A stretch of 64,000 bases of DNA from Thermotoga sp. SG1 (GCF_002865985.1 NZ_LNDD01000001.1:186001-250000); one strand, 5' to 3'; shown: positions 16,811 to 29,593, counted from the stretch's first letter. Notes: a model not told the origin generated them from the letters alone. Translations and numbers: made by a program.

Positions 16811-18082
16811 TCATTCCTCCCTGGGCAAGACAAAGTCTCCTGACTCCAATTTCTTTGTTTTAAAGTCCTCGGGCTTTACACCAACACCTATTACACAGTT
16901 TTTCCCAATTACCACGCCGTCCGGTATCGTTGAATTCATTCCCACCACCGTCAAAAGTCCCGTGTAGATCTTGGAATCAAGTTTGCTTTCTGCGTCCTCA
17001 CCCACTCCCATTTTCACGTTGTTTCCTATCTTCACATTCTCTGCCACTATCACGTTTTCCAGATAACAATTTTCTCCTATCTCTGTCTTCGTCATTATCA
17101 CCGAGTTTTTCACGACGGTACCCTTCCCGATCCTTACTCCCTGAAAGATCACAGAATTGAAAACTTCTCCGTACACTTCTGCACCCTCGCTAACAAGAGA
17201 AGTGGAAGTTTTCGCCTCCGGTGCCACGTACGCCGGTGGCATCTCTTCAGAATGGGTGAAGAATCTCCAATTTGGATCGTAAAGGTTGAAGGAAGGAACG
17301 GGAAGAACGAGTTCCAAGTTTGCTTCCCAGTAAGATCTGATGGTCCCCACATCCCTCCAGTATCCATCGAACCTGAACGCATAGAGGGACCCTTTGTTTT
17401 CTCTTAAAATCCTCGGTATCACATCTTTTCCGAAATCGTGCGAACTGTTCGGATCGTTTTCGTCCTCTATGAGAACCCTCTTCAGGAATTCATAGTTGAA
17501 CACATAGATTCCAAGGGAAGCAAGATTTGAGCGAGGCTTTGGTGGTTTTTCCTCGAAGTCCACGATTCTCCCTTCGACGTCCGTTATCATGATACCGAAT
17601 CTACTCGCTTCCTCCAGAGGCACCTCCATACAGGCTATCGTACCGTCTGCTCCTTTCAACAGATGATAGTCTATCAAGTCGTTGTAGTTCATCGCGTAGA
17701 CGTGGTCACCGGATAGAACCAGAACGAGCTCTGCATCGTTTTCTTCCAGAAATTCCAGGTTCTGATACACCGCGTTCGCCGTTCCCTTGTACCAGTCAGA
17801 TTCGTTTCTTCCAACGTAAGGTGGCAGGATTTCCACTCCTCCGTCCTTTCTGTCCAGATCCCAGGGTCTACCTATTCCTATGTGTTTTGCCAGAACGTGT
17901 GGTCTGTACTGCGTGAGTACTCCTACTCTGTATATACCGGAGTTCACACAGTTGCTCAGCGTGAAATCTATGAGGCGGTATTTCCCCCCAAACGGTACAG
18001 CGGGTTTTGCTACCCTTTCAGTGAGAACACCGAGCCTCGTTCCCTGCCCACCTGCCAAGATCATCGCAACTACGTTTCCCAT
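16811..18082 (-). CDS. glgC: Glucose-1-phosphate adenylyltransferase (ADP-glucose pyrophosphorylase)
   Basis: A 423-residue GlgC, which makes ADP-glucose for glycogen. The nucleotidyltransferase domain begins with [21 protein letters not shown], including the catalytic/allosteric GGxGTRL loop. Further substrate motifs are [12 protein letters not shown] near residue 123 and FEEKPPKP near 177. The C-terminal third is a left-handed beta-helix made of hexapeptide repeats (such as [17 protein letters not shown]). It is followed by glgC's usual partner class in this genome, a GlgD-like subunit, 11 nt upstream. The ATG is preceded by GAGGTGA. Glycogen synthase is not in the window. Confidence 0.95.
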   Translation of the reverse strand: MGNVVAMILAGGQGTRLGVLTERVAKPAVPFGGKYRLIDFTLSNCVNSGIYRVGVLTQYRPHVLAKHIGIGRPWDLDRKDGGVEILPPYVGRNESDWYKGTANAVYQNLEFLEENDAELVLVLSGDHVYAMNYNDLIDYHLLKGADGTIACMEVPLEEASRFGIMITDVEGRIVDFEEKPPKPRSNLASLGIYVFNYEFLKRVLIEDENDPNSSHDFGKDVIPRILRENKGSLYAFRFDGYWRDVGTIRSYWEANLELVLPVPSFNLYDPNWRFFTHSEEMPPAYVAPEAKTSTSLVSEGAEVYGEVFNSVIFQGVRIGKGTVVKNSVIMTKTEIGENCYLENVIVAENVKIGNNVKMGVGEDAESKLDSKIYTGLLTVVGMNSTIPDGVVIGKNCVIGVGVKPEDFKTKKLESGDFVLPREE

Positions 18083-18093
18083 GATATCTCACC

Positions 18094-19206
18094 TCACAGA
18101 ACAGCCCTTTTCTCGAAAACAGGAAGATCACCACTGCCTTCCACGACCCGTCCTTCCCGCACAATACAGTTCTTATCGATTATCACGTTTCTCAGAACCG
18201 CACCTTCCTCCACAACCGTGTTTTCCATGATTATCGAGTTCTCCACGACCGCACCAACCTTTATTCTGACGTTTCTGAACACAACAGAATTTCTCACGGT
18301 ACCGGCGATCACGCTTCCATCGGCTATCAGGGAGTTTTCCACAATGGCGGTCGATGTGAACTTTGGAGGTGGAAGATCCTTCAGCTTCGTGTATACCTTG
18401 CCGTTTCTGTAGAACAGTTCATCACGGACTTCCTTTTTCAAGATGTCCATGTTTATTCTGTAGTATTCGTGTATTCCTTTCTTCACATTTCTCCAGTACC
18501 CATCGAACCTGTAAGCGTACACCTTCAATTTGTCCAGATTTGGTATCACCACATCGAGTAGAAGATCGTATTTTCCCTGTGGAACGGTCGCGTAAAGAAG
18601 TTCTTTGAGAAGCTCTTTGTTGAGAAAATAAACTCCGAGAAACGCAATGTTCCCCTTCGGTTTTGCGGGTTTTTCCTCTATCTCCACAACCCTCATATCC
18701 TGATCGAGTTGTACGATTCCATACTCGCTCAAGTTGTAGGTTTCATCCAGTTCTTTCACAAGCAGTGTGATGTCCGCCCCTCTTTTGAGATGGTAATTGA
18801 ACATATCCTTGTAGATCATCTTGTAGATGTGATCTCCCGATCCTATGAGAACGTGATCTTCTTCCCCTCGCCTCAAGATGGTCATGTTCTGAAAGATGGC
18901 ATCCGCCGTTCCCCTGTACCACACTTCCCTGTTCGGTCCAACGTAGGGTTGAAGGATGAAGAGACCACCGCTTTTCCTGTCGAGGTCCCACTCTTTCCCG
19001 GCCCCCAGATGATCCATGAGGCTTCTTGGATTGTACTGGGTCAGGATACCGACTTTTCTGATACCGGAGTTCACCATGTTACTCAACGTGAAATCTATCG
19101 CTCTGTACTTTCCGAAAACAGGAACAGCAGCACTGGCTCTGACCTTCGTCAGAGGCCACAATCTGTCGCTCTTTCCACCAGCGAGGATCAAACCGAGCAC
19201 TCTCAT
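18094..19206 (-). CDS. glgD: GlgD-like regulatory subunit of ADP-glucose pyrophosphorylase
   Basis: A 370-residue homologue of GlgC. It keeps the fold and the C-terminal beta-helix repeats, but the N-terminal loop reads LILAGGKSDRLWPLTK instead of GGxGTRL, so the usual nucleotide-binding motif is altered. This is the mark of GlgD proteins, which in Bacillus form GlgC-GlgD heterotetramers and raise activity rather than act alone. Start ATG 19206 follows GAGGTG at good spacing; a GTG three codons earlier would sit in the ribosome site. It lies directly upstream of glgC in one operon. Confidence 0.9.
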   Translation of the reverse strand: MRVLGLILAGGKSDRLWPLTKVRASAAVPVFGKYRAIDFTLSNMVNSGIRKVGILTQYNPRSLMDHLGAGKEWDLDRKSGGLFILQPYVGPNREVWYRGTADAIFQNMTILRRGEEDHVLIGSGDHIYKMIYKDMFNYHLKRGADITLLVKELDETYNLSEYGIVQLDQDMRVVEIEEKPAKPKGNIAFLGVYFLNKELLKELLYATVPQGKYDLLLDVVIPNLDKLKVYAYRFDGYWRNVKKGIHEYYRINMDILKKEVRDELFYRNGKVYTKLKDLPPPKFTSTAIVENSLIADGSVIAGTVRNSVVFRNVRIKVGAVVENSIIMENTVVEEGAVLRNVIIDKNCIVREGRVVEGSGDLPVFEKRAVL

Positions 19207-19241
19207 CTTCTTCACCTCTCTTCTTCCTCATCGAAATTCTA

Positions 19242-19778
19242 TCACCCCCAGCTTCCCTCAACGAAACCGTTGGAGAGTTTTTTCAAAAGGTTGAGGATGG
19301 AATTGGTCACAGGATCGGGATATTCCCTGATGACAAGGAAGACCCTCTCTCCAACACTTCTCATAGCAGACAGGAAACCCGCTACCCTGAGGACATGCCC
19401 CACCGCCTCCGGAAACACCAGAACATCTGCTCTTTCCACTTCTTCAACCGTTCGTTCCGGTACATCGAGCATCTCTTCGAGGCTCACACCGTAGCGTTTG
19501 GAGAAAAGGTCCAGCATGGCACAGGAAAGAGAGAAAAGCACCTTGGGGTGTTCTGGAAAATACTCTTCGAGTTTCTCAAAAAGACCAAATATCTGCGCGG
19601 ATTTTGCTTCTTTCAGAAGTGCTTCGTACTCTTCCAGCACAGCAACCACTATCTTGTAGTTTTCCCCCAGACTTCTTTCCGGAACGATTGAGGAGATTCC
19701 TTTGAATTTTCCCTCCACCAGTTCCAGTCTGATGATTTCCCTGCCCTGCCATTTCTCCAGATGATAGGTTACAATCAT
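19242..19778 (-). CDS. Unknown protein resembling the N-terminal cap of enolase-superfamily enzymes
   Basis: A 178-residue soluble protein. Residues about 14-110 follow the pattern of the capping domain of muconate-lactonizing / dipeptide-epimerase type enzymes: a strand pair with a glycine turn (LELVEGKFKGISSIVPE), a loop before LGENYKIVVAVLEEYE, and the helix HPKVLFSLSCAMLDLFSK followed by YGVSLEEML. The catalytic barrel with its Lys and metal ligands is absent; only about 70 further residues follow. It may be a shortened relative with a new role or a remnant, though the intact frame and GAGAGGTGAGAAGG ribosome site favour a working gene. It stands first in the leftward glg operon and is divergent from murE. 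Confidence 0.6.
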   Translation of the reverse strand: MIVTYHLEKWQGREIIRLELVEGKFKGISSIVPERSLGENYKIVVAVLEEYEALLKEAKSAQIFGLFEKLEEYFPEHPKVLFSLSCAMLDLFSKRYGVSLEEMLDVPERTVEEVERADVLVFPEAVGHVLRVAGFLSAMRSVGERVFLVIREYPDPVTNSILNLLKKLSNGFVEGSWG

Positions 19779-19814
19779 AACCTTCTCACCTCTCTGGAAA
19801 AGTTTTAAATAAGG

Positions 19815-22593
<2,779 letters not shown>

Positions 22594-22597
<4 letters not shown>

Positions 22598-23502
22598 TAG
22601 CAGCAAGCTTTCTTTTGAACCTTCTGATCTATCCGTTCCTGATAAACCTGTTCAGAAAAAAGAGTGTGGGACAGTACATAAGAAAGGAAGGCCCCGATCT
22701 TCATGGATACAAAGAAGGAACACCGACGATGGGAGGCATTCTGTTCGTCCTGATCGGACTTTTGTTTGGCGCGCTTTTAAAAGAAAATAGTGTGATCCTC
22801 ACCGGAGCATTTTTGTTCTTTCTCATAGGTTTTCTCGATGATTTCCTCAGCATTGCAAAGAAAAACTCCACCGGTCTGAGAGCGTATCAGAAGGCTCTCC
22901 TTCAACTCGTCGCTGCTTCCGTTGTGATCGCTTTTGCCCGGCCAGAAATGGCCGTCGATTTCTTCGGTATCAAACTGGAAATGGGCGTTTGGTACTACCT
23001 GCTTGCACTGATCGTGATCGTGGGAAGTTCGAACGCAATGAACCTGACCGACGGGCTCGATGGCCTTGCAGGATGGGTCTACATCAGTGGAGCCATTCCG
23101 TACTGGTTCTTTCTCAAAGAGAAGGGTTTTTCAGAGAACATCATCATCCTTCTGTGTGCGGGAGTTCTGGCTTTTCTCATCTTCAACTCTAAACCAGCCA
23201 GGATCTTCATGGGTGATACGGGATCTATTGCACTGGGTGGGACGCTGGGTGTTGTCTCCGTTCTCACCAAGACGGAGTTCTACCTGATCCTGTTTTTCCC
23301 GATACTGGTTGTTGAAACACTGAGCGTGATCCTTCAGGTTCTGTCCTTCAAACTCTTCAAAAGAAGAATCTTCAGGATGTCACCCCTTCATCATCATTTC
23401 GAGCTTCTCGGCTGGAAGGAAGAAAAGATCGTGGCGGTCTTCACCGTTTTCAATCTGATATCTTCTCTGATAGCCCTCGAGGCCTTCGGGGTGATAGGAT
23501 GA
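22594..23502 (+). CDS. mraY: Phospho-MurNAc-pentapeptide transferase
   Basis: A 302-residue membrane enzyme with about ten helices that transfers phospho-MurNAc-pentapeptide to undecaprenyl phosphate, giving lipid I. Conserved catalytic segments are present: [10 protein letters not shown] near residue 43, [16 protein letters not shown] near 77 with the paired aspartates, [14 protein letters not shown] near 148, [12 protein letters not shown] near 205 and the HHHFELLGW loop near 265. It is somewhat shorter than the 360-residue E. coli enzyme, mainly at the N terminus. It starts in an ATGA overlap with murF. Confidence 0.97.
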
Positions 23503-24797
23503 GGATAGGTCTTCTTGGATTCGGAAAGAGCAACAGAGCACTTCTGGACTATCTTCTGGAAAATGGGGAAGTTGAGATCTTCGTGAGCGAAGAGAAAAGA
23601 CTCGATGACGATACGAAGAGTTATCTGAGAAAGTGCGGCGTTGATTTTGAGGAGGAAGGCAACACCGAGAAACTTCTGGACTGTGATGTCGTGTACGTCA
23701 GTCCCGGTGTGAAACCTCGCTCGGACATCGTCAAAAAACTGCTTGCAGGTGGTGTGAACATATCCACAGAACTTCAGTTTTTTCTGGACAGAGCAGACAA
23801 AGAAAAGGTTATAGGCATCACCGGAACGAACGGAAAGAGCACTTCTGCTGCTTTAATGCACCATGCCCTCTCACATCAGGGGCTGAAGGTCTTTCTGGGT
23901 GGAAACTTCGGAACACCCGCTGTGGAGGCGCTCGGAGAAGATTACGACTATTACGTTCTGGAGATGAGCAGTTTTCAACTCTTCTGGTGTGAAAGACCTC
24001 GAGTTTCCAGGTTTGTACTTTTGAACATATCGGAGGATCATCTGGACTGGCATTCTTCGTTCAAAGAGTATCTCAACTCGAAATTGAAACCCGCTTTCTT
24101 CCAAGAAGAGAAGGACACATTCGTGTACAACAAGAACATAGAGACTCTGGAAGACCTGAGCAGAGTGAAATCGAAAAAGATCCCGTTTTGGACAGAGGAC
24201 ACCTTCGTTGAAGAAAACAGATTGGTCCTCCAGGGAAGAAGTTTTCCACTACCAGGATCCTATCCGCACCAGATGAAGGAGAACATCCTGGCGGTTTCCG
24301 TTCTGTACAATGAACTTTTCGGTGATGTAGAAGGATTTCTGGACTCTCTCAGAAGTTTCAAACTCCTTCCTCACAGGATGGAGTTTCTCGGAAAGATAAA
24401 GGGAAGATCCTTCTACAACGATTCCAAGGCAACTTCCACCCACGCTGTTTTAGGGGCTCTTTCGAACTTCGACAGAGTCGTTTTGATAATGTGTGGCATC
24501 GGAAAAAAGGAAAACTACTCTGTGTTCATAGAGAGGGCAAAACCCAGAGTGAAACATCTGATCGTGTTCGGTGAGATTTACAGAGATCTCAAACCGTTTC
24601 TGAACGATGTTCCTTACAGCACTGCCTCTGATCTGGAAGAGGCGTTCAGAAAGGCATTCGAGGTGTCAGAAGAAGGAGACGTGGTCCTGTTCAGCCCGGG
24701 CGGTGCCAGTTTCGACATGTACGAAAACTACGCAAAGAGGGGGGAACATTTCAGAGAAATCTTCGAAAGATACAAAAAAGAGGAGGGTGAGTCTTGA
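23499..24797 (+). CDS. murD: UDP-MurNAc-L-alanine--D-glutamate ligase
   Basis: A 432-residue Mur ligase that adds D-glutamate to UDP-MurNAc-L-Ala. The N-terminal Rossmann-like domain starts [13 protein letters not shown], and the ATP loop is [15 protein letters not shown] near residue 106. [10 protein letters not shown] near 150 and [10 protein letters not shown] near 171 are the usual Mur ligase core motifs; [16 protein letters not shown] near 306 marks the third domain. It starts in an ATGA overlap with mraY and ends in a TTGA overlap with ftsW. Length and motifs are normal. Confidence 0.96.
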   Translation: MRIGLLGFGKSNRALLDYLLENGEVEIFVSEEKRLDDDTKSYLRKCGVDFEEEGNTEKLLDCDVVYVSPGVKPRSDIVKKLLAGGVNISTELQFFLDRADKEKVIGITGTNGKSTSAALMHHALSHQGLKVFLGGNFGTPAVEALGEDYDYYVLEMSSFQLFWCERPRVSRFVLLNISEDHLDWHSSFKEYLNSKLKPAFFQEEKDTFVYNKNIETLEDLSRVKSKKIPFWTEDTFVEENRLVLQGRSFPLPGSYPHQMKENILAVSVLYNELFGDVEGFLDSLRSFKLLPHRMEFLGKIKGRSFYNDSKATSTHAVLGALSNFDRVVLIMCGIGKKENYSVFIERAKPRVKHLIVFGEIYRDLKPFLNDVPYSTASDLEEAFRKAFEVSEEGDVVLFSPGGASFDMYENYAKRGEHFREIFERYKKEEGES

Positions 24798-25885
24798 ACG
24801 AAAGATCCCTCGTGTTCTTTATAATCGTCCTTCTGTGTGTTGGTTTCATGGCTCTCAGCAGTTTCGAAATGGTGCAGGACTACATAAGACCCACAAGTGA
24901 GCGTTCTGTGATCTTGAATCACCTTCTGAAACTGACGGTGGCTCTTGCTTTCTTCGTGGTTTTTCTGTACACCGACCACAGACTACTCTTCTCAAAACAG
25001 GTGATAGTGGGTGGATACATCCTTTCCCTGGCACTGTTGGTGGTTGTGCTGATTCTTCCAAGTGGAGAGACAGGAGCACACAGGTGGATCGATCTTGGCT
25101 ATTTTTCCTTTCAACCTTCCGAACTGGTCAAGATATACACGATCCTCTTTCTGGCATGGTATGTTGAAAAAAACCAGCTGTACATGAAACGTCTGTTCAG
25201 GGGATTTCTGAAACCTTTACTTCTGGTGTCTCCGTTTCTTTTTCTCATACTCGTGGAGCCAGATTTCAGCACCTTTGTTTTGCTTCTTCTCACCGTTTTG
25301 CTGACTCTCTACGTTGCCGAAACACGTGGTGTATACGTTCTGGCGTTTTTCCTGATAGGTGTGATTTCCTTCATCTACACGTATAAAATGGGGATTTTGG
25401 ATAACATCCTGAGGAGCTATCAGATGCAAAGAATCGTTTCTTATCTGAAAGGAAACGTTTCAGAGCAGGTGATGAGAGCCGTTGAGGCGATAAGAAGTGG
25501 GGGGGCTGTGGGGAAGGGTCTTGTTCTGGGAGAAGAAAAGCTTTTTGTTCCGGTTGTGACCAGTGACTTCATACTGGCGATAGTTGGAGAAGAACTTGGT
25601 TACATCGGTCTTGGTGTGGTTCTCTTCTCCTTCTACGGATTAATACACAGCCTCGTGAAAGTGGTCTCAAGAATGCAGCCTGTACTTTCTGTTAAAACAT
25701 TCATTTCAGGGTTTGCGATTCTGACCATGCTTCAGGTGATGGTGAACGTCGGTGTTATATCTGGAATCTTCCCTGTAACAGGGGTGACACTTCCTCTGGT
25801 GAGTTATGGAGGAAGTTCTCTTCTTGCTACGATGATAGGGTTTGGCATAGTCGGTAACATGATCCTGGAGAGTGAAAGAGAATGA
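24794..25885 (+). CDS. ftsW: SEDS-family peptidoglycan glycosyltransferase (FtsW/RodA type)
   Basis: A 363-residue protein with about ten membrane helices, of the SEDS family, which polymerises lipid II into glycan strands with a partner penicillin-binding protein. Family signatures are [20 protein letters not shown] near residue 93, VEPDFST near 152, and [22 protein letters not shown] near 330. It starts with TTG in the murD stop overlap. Its position between murD and murG is that of ftsW in other bacteria, but the division versus elongation role cannot be told from sequence alone. No ftsI or pbp2 gene accompanies it. Confidence 0.92.
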   Translation: MNERSLVFFIIVLLCVGFMALSSFEMVQDYIRPTSERSVILNHLLKLTVALAFFVVFLYTDHRLLFSKQVIVGGYILSLALLVVVLILPSGETGAHRWIDLGYFSFQPSELVKIYTILFLAWYVEKNQLYMKRLFRGFLKPLLLVSPFLFLILVEPDFSTFVLLLLTVLLTLYVAETRGVYVLAFFLIGVISFIYTYKMGILDNILRSYQMQRIVSYLKGNVSEQVMRAVEAIRSGGAVGKGLVLGEEKLFVPVVTSDFILAIVGEELGYIGLGVVLFSFYGLIHSLVKVVSRMQPVLSVKTFISGFAILTMLQVMVNVGVISGIFPVTGVTLPLVSYGGSSLLATMIGFGIVGNMILESERE

Positions 25886-26901
25886 TACGGGTGGCAGCCG
25901 CCGGTGGAGGTACGGGCGGGCATCTTTACCCTTTGCTTGCCATACTCGAAACACTCTCCAGAGATGTGGAAGCAAAAGTTTTGTTCTTTGCCGTGAGGGG
26001 AAAGATAGACGAAAAAGTCGTGAAACAGCAACATCCAGAGTACGAGGTAGTCACCCTGGACGTTAGAGGCTTCTTCAGGCCACTCTACCATCCAAAGAAC
26101 TTCTGGCGGGGCGCGAAGGTGGTCAACGCGATTTTGAAAGTAAAAAAAGAACTTCACCGGTTCAAACCCGATGTGATTGTTCTCACCGGTGGATACGTTT
26201 CAGGAGTTGTGGGACTTGCGGCAAAAAACATGGGAGTTCCCATCTTCTTGCACGAGCAGAACGTGGTACCCGGTCTTGCGGTGAAAACTGTGGCAAAGTA
26301 CGCTAGAAAGATATTCGTCTCTTTCGAGAGAACAAGAGAGTTCATGACAGAGTGGGAGGACAGGGTCGTCTTCACAGGATGTCCTGTGAGAGAAACAAAA
26401 GAGGAGGTAAATCTGGAAGACTTTGTCCTTGTTCTTGGTGGAAGTTTGGGGAGTGACCTGATAAACAGCCTGATGGAGGAAGTGTACCGCAGGATCTCCC
26501 GTGTTCGTTTTGTCCACTCTACGGGATCTCAGAGATGGGCAGAAAGGCTCTCTGTGTTTCCGAACGTCACGGCGCATCCTTACATAGAAAACATGTCTTC
26601 TTTCTGGAAAAAGGCACACGCGTCCATCTCCAGAGCGGGTGCGAGCACGATAGGTGAAATGATCTACTACGGAGTGCCCGGTGTTCTCATACCCTGGGAA
26701 GGTTCGGCAGAATCACACCAGCTCGAAAATGCCCTGGAAGCTGAAAGGCTCGGTTATGCGATCGTTGTGAGGGAAAAGGAAGCCACTCCTCAGAAGATAA
26801 TTGAGGCTATTGATAAAACAATGAAAAAAGGTAAAATAGAGAAGATGAAGGAAAACCCTGCAACGATAATCTCGAGAGAAATACTGGGGGAGATAAGGTG
26901 A
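25882..26901 (+). CDS. murG: UDP-GlcNAc:lipid I N-acetylglucosaminyltransferase
   Basis: A 339-residue GT-B glycosyltransferase attached to the inner face of the membrane; it converts lipid I to lipid II. The first glycine loop is AAAGGGTGGHLYPLLA at residues 5-20. Later conserved parts are LTGGYVSG near 95, HEQNVVPGLA near 123, LGGSLGS near 184, and SRAGASTIGEM near 251, the UDP-GlcNAc site. It overlaps ftsW and murC by 4 nt. Length is a little under the usual 355. Confidence 0.96.
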   Translation: MIRVAAAGGGTGGHLYPLLAILETLSRDVEAKVLFFAVRGKIDEKVVKQQHPEYEVVTLDVRGFFRPLYHPKNFWRGAKVVNAILKVKKELHRFKPDVIVLTGGYVSGVVGLAAKNMGVPIFLHEQNVVPGLAVKTVAKYARKIFVSFERTREFMTEWEDRVVFTGCPVRETKEEVNLEDFVLVLGGSLGSDLINSLMEEVYRRISRVRFVHSTGSQRWAERLSVFPNVTAHPYIENMSSFWKKAHASISRAGASTIGEMIYYGVPGVLIPWEGSAESHQLENALEAERLGYAIVVREKEATPQKIIEAIDKTMKKGKIEKMKENPATIISREILGEIR

Positions 26902-28271
26902 AAATTCACTTTGTTGGTATCGGTGGAATCGGAATGAGCGCACTTGCACTGCACGAATTTTTCAGTGGGAACGAAGTTTATGGTTCCAACATAGAGGAAA
27001 CGGAAAGAACCACGTATCTAAAAAAGTTGAAAATATCCGTCTTCATCCCTCACTCTGAGGAAAACTGGTTCGACCCGGATGTCCTGGTCAAAACACCGGC
27101 CGTTCGCGAAGACAATCCTGAGGTAATCCGCGCAAGGAAAGAGAACGTACCGGTCGAAAACAGGCTTTCTTACTTCAAAGTGATCCTCAAGCGGGAAAAC
27201 AGGGAAGAATTTGCTGTCACAGGAACGGATGGGAAAACCACCACAACGGCCATGATCGCCCACGTTTTGAAAGAATTGAACAGATCTCCCACGGTGTTTC
27301 TCGGAGGGATCATGGATTCGCTGGAACACGGTAACTATGAAAGTGGAAAAGGACCTGTTGTGTACGAACTCGACGAGAGTGAAGAGACTTTTTCGGAATT
27401 TTCCCCGAACTATCTGATCATCACAAACGCCAGAGGAGACCATCTAGAAAACTATGGAAGCTCGATTTCAAGGTACAGAGCCGCATTCGAAAGAATCAGC
27501 AAGAATTCAGATCTGGTGATAACCTTTGCTGAAGACGAGATCACATCACATCTTGGTGATGTAACTTTCGGTGTGAGAAAGGGAATGTACACACTGGAAA
27601 TGAGAAGTGCGTCCCGCCTTGGCCAGAGAGCGATTGTCGAAAAAAACGGAAAGAGATACGCGGAACTGAAACTCAAGATTCCAGGCTTTCACAACATACT
27701 GAACGCTTTGGCATTGGTGGCCCTCTTCGATTCTCTGGGATACGACCTGGAAGAAATTCTGAAAGCTCTGGAAAAATTCCCTGGTGTTCGAAGGAGATTT
27801 TCGATATCGTATCATGACCCGGAGAACAACATATACGTGGTCGATGACTACGCGCACACCCCAGAAGAGATTAAAAACCTTCTTCGAACGGCAAAAGAAG
27901 TCTTCGAAAACGAAAAAGTCGTGGTGATCTTTCAGCCCCATCGTTATTCGCGTCTGGAAAGGGAAGATGGAAACTTCGCAAGAGCACTTCAGCTGGCGGA
28001 CGAGGTGATAGTGACAGAAGTCTACGATGCGTTCGAAGAAAGAAAACCCAACGTCTCCGGGAAGACCATCTGGGATTCACTGTTGGGCCTTGGAAAAGAG
28101 GCAAAATTTGTGGATGATCTTTCTCGGCTGAACAGCGTTATCGTTCCCAGAGACAACACCGTGTTTTTGTTCGTTGGAGCAGGGGATATCGTTCACTACT
28201 CAAAAAAGTTCGTGGAGGCGCTTCAGAGCTCCACCAACTCTCCTTCGCGCGTTTCTGGATCGAAAAGGTAA
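26898..28271 (+). CDS. murC: UDP-N-acetylmuramate--L-alanine ligase
   Basis: A 457-residue Mur ligase that adds the first L-Ala to UDP-MurNAc. The N-terminal domain begins HFVGIGGIGMSALAL. The ATP loop reads GTDGKTTTTAM near residue 108, whereas most MurC enzymes have GTHGKT; I recall the same Asp in T. maritima MurC. DESEETFSEFSPNYLIITN near 156 and DDYAHTPEEI near 318 are present. The start GTG overlaps murG; the last 49 nt run antisense to the end of the phosphoesterase gene. It closes the operon without a visible terminator. murA and murB are elsewhere. Confidence 0.96.
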   Translation: MKIHFVGIGGIGMSALALHEFFSGNEVYGSNIEETERTTYLKKLKISVFIPHSEENWFDPDVLVKTPAVREDNPEVIRARKENVPVENRLSYFKVILKRENREEFAVTGTDGKTTTTAMIAHVLKELNRSPTVFLGGIMDSLEHGNYESGKGPVVYELDESEETFSEFSPNYLIITNARGDHLENYGSSISRYRAAFERISKNSDLVITFAEDEITSHLGDVTFGVRKGMYTLEMRSASRLGQRAIVEKNGKRYAELKLKIPGFHNILNALALVALFDSLGYDLEEILKALEKFPGVRRRFSISYHDPENNIYVVDDYAHTPEEIKNLLRTAKEVFENEKVVVIFQPHRYSRLEREDGNFARALQLADEVIVTEVYDAFEERKPNVSGKTIWDSLLGLGKEAKFVDDLSRLNSVIVPRDNTVFLFVGAGDIVHYSKKFVEALQSSTNSPSRVSGSKR

Positions 28272-28699
28272 ACGGTCGATCTTCCAGTGAGATATCCACA
28301 TAGCTCCCCTGGATTGATAACCAGGGTTTTTCCCACTTTCCTCACATCGATTCGATGAGTGTGACCGTAGAGCACCAGATCGTACTCCTGGGAATTTGCA
28401 ACGGTTTCTATCAGAATGGGCTCGTGCATCATCACCACCTTCAGGCCATCTGCTTCGACAACAGAGGGTGGCTTCACTATCCTTCCATCGCTTCTTCTGT
28501 GAAGGAGCAGAACTTCTCCATCATTGTTTCCAAACACCCCGTGAAATTCCACTCCTTCTTTCAGGAGCTTTCCCAGAACGAAGGGTGCCACAAAATCTCC
28601 GCAGTGAAATATCCTCTTCACCTTTTTCTCAAAGATCAGGTTCTCAACCTTTTCCAAAACCTTCATGTTATCGTGGGAGTCACTCAAAATCAACCACAT
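28223..28699 (-). CDS. YfcE/MJ0936-type metallophosphoesterase
   Basis: A 158-residue calcineurin-like phosphoesterase of the small YfcE/MJ0936 family. The two-metal site is complete: DSHDN near residues 7-11, HCGDFV near 32, GNND near 57, HEP near 92 and GHTHR near 111. Relatives hydrolyse phosphodiesters in vitro, with Mn or Ni preferred, but the natural substrate is unknown. It starts 4 nt after the AEC transporter gene, so the two form one short operon. Its 3' end overlaps the end of murC by 49 nt on the opposite strand. Confidence 0.9.
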   Translation of the reverse strand: MWLILSDSHDNMKVLEKVENLIFEKKVKRIFHCGDFVAPFVLGKLLKEGVEFHGVFGNNDGEVLLLHRRSDGRIVKPPSVVEADGLKVVMMHEPILIETVANSQEYDLVLYGHTHRIDVRKVGKTLVINPGELCGYLTGRSTVYLFDPETREGELVEL

Positions 28700-28703
28700 A
28701 ACC

Positions 28704-29564
28704 TCACCCCCAGAAACGATCTGTCAGCAAGATGATAGCCGATGAAACGATTGTGGAGAAGGTGATCAACCCACTCGCCAGTTCGGAATCGTAGTCCTTC
28801 TCTATGGAGTAGACAAGAGTCATAATGGCAGATGGAAGAAGCGGAGAAAGAAACAGGTTCATCTTTTCAAACGACGAGAGTGTAAACATCCTTACCGCAA
28901 GAAAAGACACGATGAATCCCAGAAGATACTTCACAGCACCCGCCACCGCTATCAACCGGGCCTTCCTGAAGACCGACTTGAAACTCAGGTAATATCCAAC
29001 GAGGAAGAAAACCAGAAAAGCGTTGGCGTTCTTTATCGTCTGTGCAACTTTGAGGACCATCCCCGGAGGAGAAAACCCGAACAGGTTGAGGGTCAAACTC
29101 AACATAAGAACAAGAAAGGGCGGAAACTCAAAGACTTTCAGAACTCCCTTCACACCTGATCTTTCCGCCACTGCTTTGCCCACCCCGAATATGAAAAAAG
29201 AGTTTCCCAGATCGAAGAGAGCATAATTCACAACAGAATCGACTCCCCAGAGGCTTTCGGCCAGAGGGTACATGAACAAACCCGTGTTGAACCCCACAAA
29301 AGACAAAACGATGGGAATCCTCACTCTCGGATCCTCTATTCTTGAAAAGACGAGCAATGCAACCGAAATCAAAACCAGATTGCTCAGCACCCCAGTCGCT
29401 GTGAAGGCAAACTTGGAAAAGTGAAACCGCGCGGTGGTCAGACTGTAAAAGACGGCCGCCGGCAGGGTGAAGTTCACCACCAGCTTCGACAGGATCTTTC
29501 CCGTTTCTTTCTCGAAGAATCTCTTCGTCAGGTACCCAATCAGTATCACGATTGAAAACTCCAT
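28704..29564 (-). CDS. AEC-family (auxin efflux carrier-like) membrane transporter
   Basis: A 286-residue hydrophobic protein with about ten membrane helices. The pattern fits the AEC family: FSIVILIGYLTKRFF at the start, LVVNFTLPAAVFYSL near residue 28, and the FVGFNTGLFMYPLAESLWG segment near 90. Bacterial members export or import malate, amino acids or unknown acids; nothing here decides the substrate. A promoter lies 20 nt upstream, and AGGGGTG precedes the ATG. It is followed directly by the phosphoesterase gene. Confidence 0.82.
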   Translation of the reverse strand: MEFSIVILIGYLTKRFFEKETGKILSKLVVNFTLPAAVFYSLTTARFHFSKFAFTATGVLSNLVLISVALLVFSRIEDPRVRIPIVLSFVGFNTGLFMYPLAESLWGVDSVVNYALFDLGNSFFIFGVGKAVAERSGVKGVLKVFEFPPFLVLMLSLTLNLFGFSPPGMVLKVAQTIKNANAFLVFFLVGYYLSFKSVFRKARLIAVAGAVKYLLGFIVSFLAVRMFTLSSFEKMNLFLSPLLPSAIMTLVYSIEKDYDSELASGLITFSTIVSSAIILLTDRFWG

Positions 29565-29583
29565 TCACTGCACCCCTGGTAGA

Positions 29584-29592
29584 ATTTTATCA
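29584..29592 (-). promoter_or_regulatory. Predicted extended -10 promoter for the AEC transporter gene
   Basis: The minus strand reads TGA TAAAAT; a start near 29577 gives a leader of about 13 nt that begins with the AGGGGTG ribosome site. The same bases read from the plus strand give TGG TAGAAT (29577-29585), so the element is nearly symmetrical. The -35 region would fall inside the terminator hairpin of the NuoF-like gene. Confidence 0.5.
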
Positions 29593-29593
29593 A

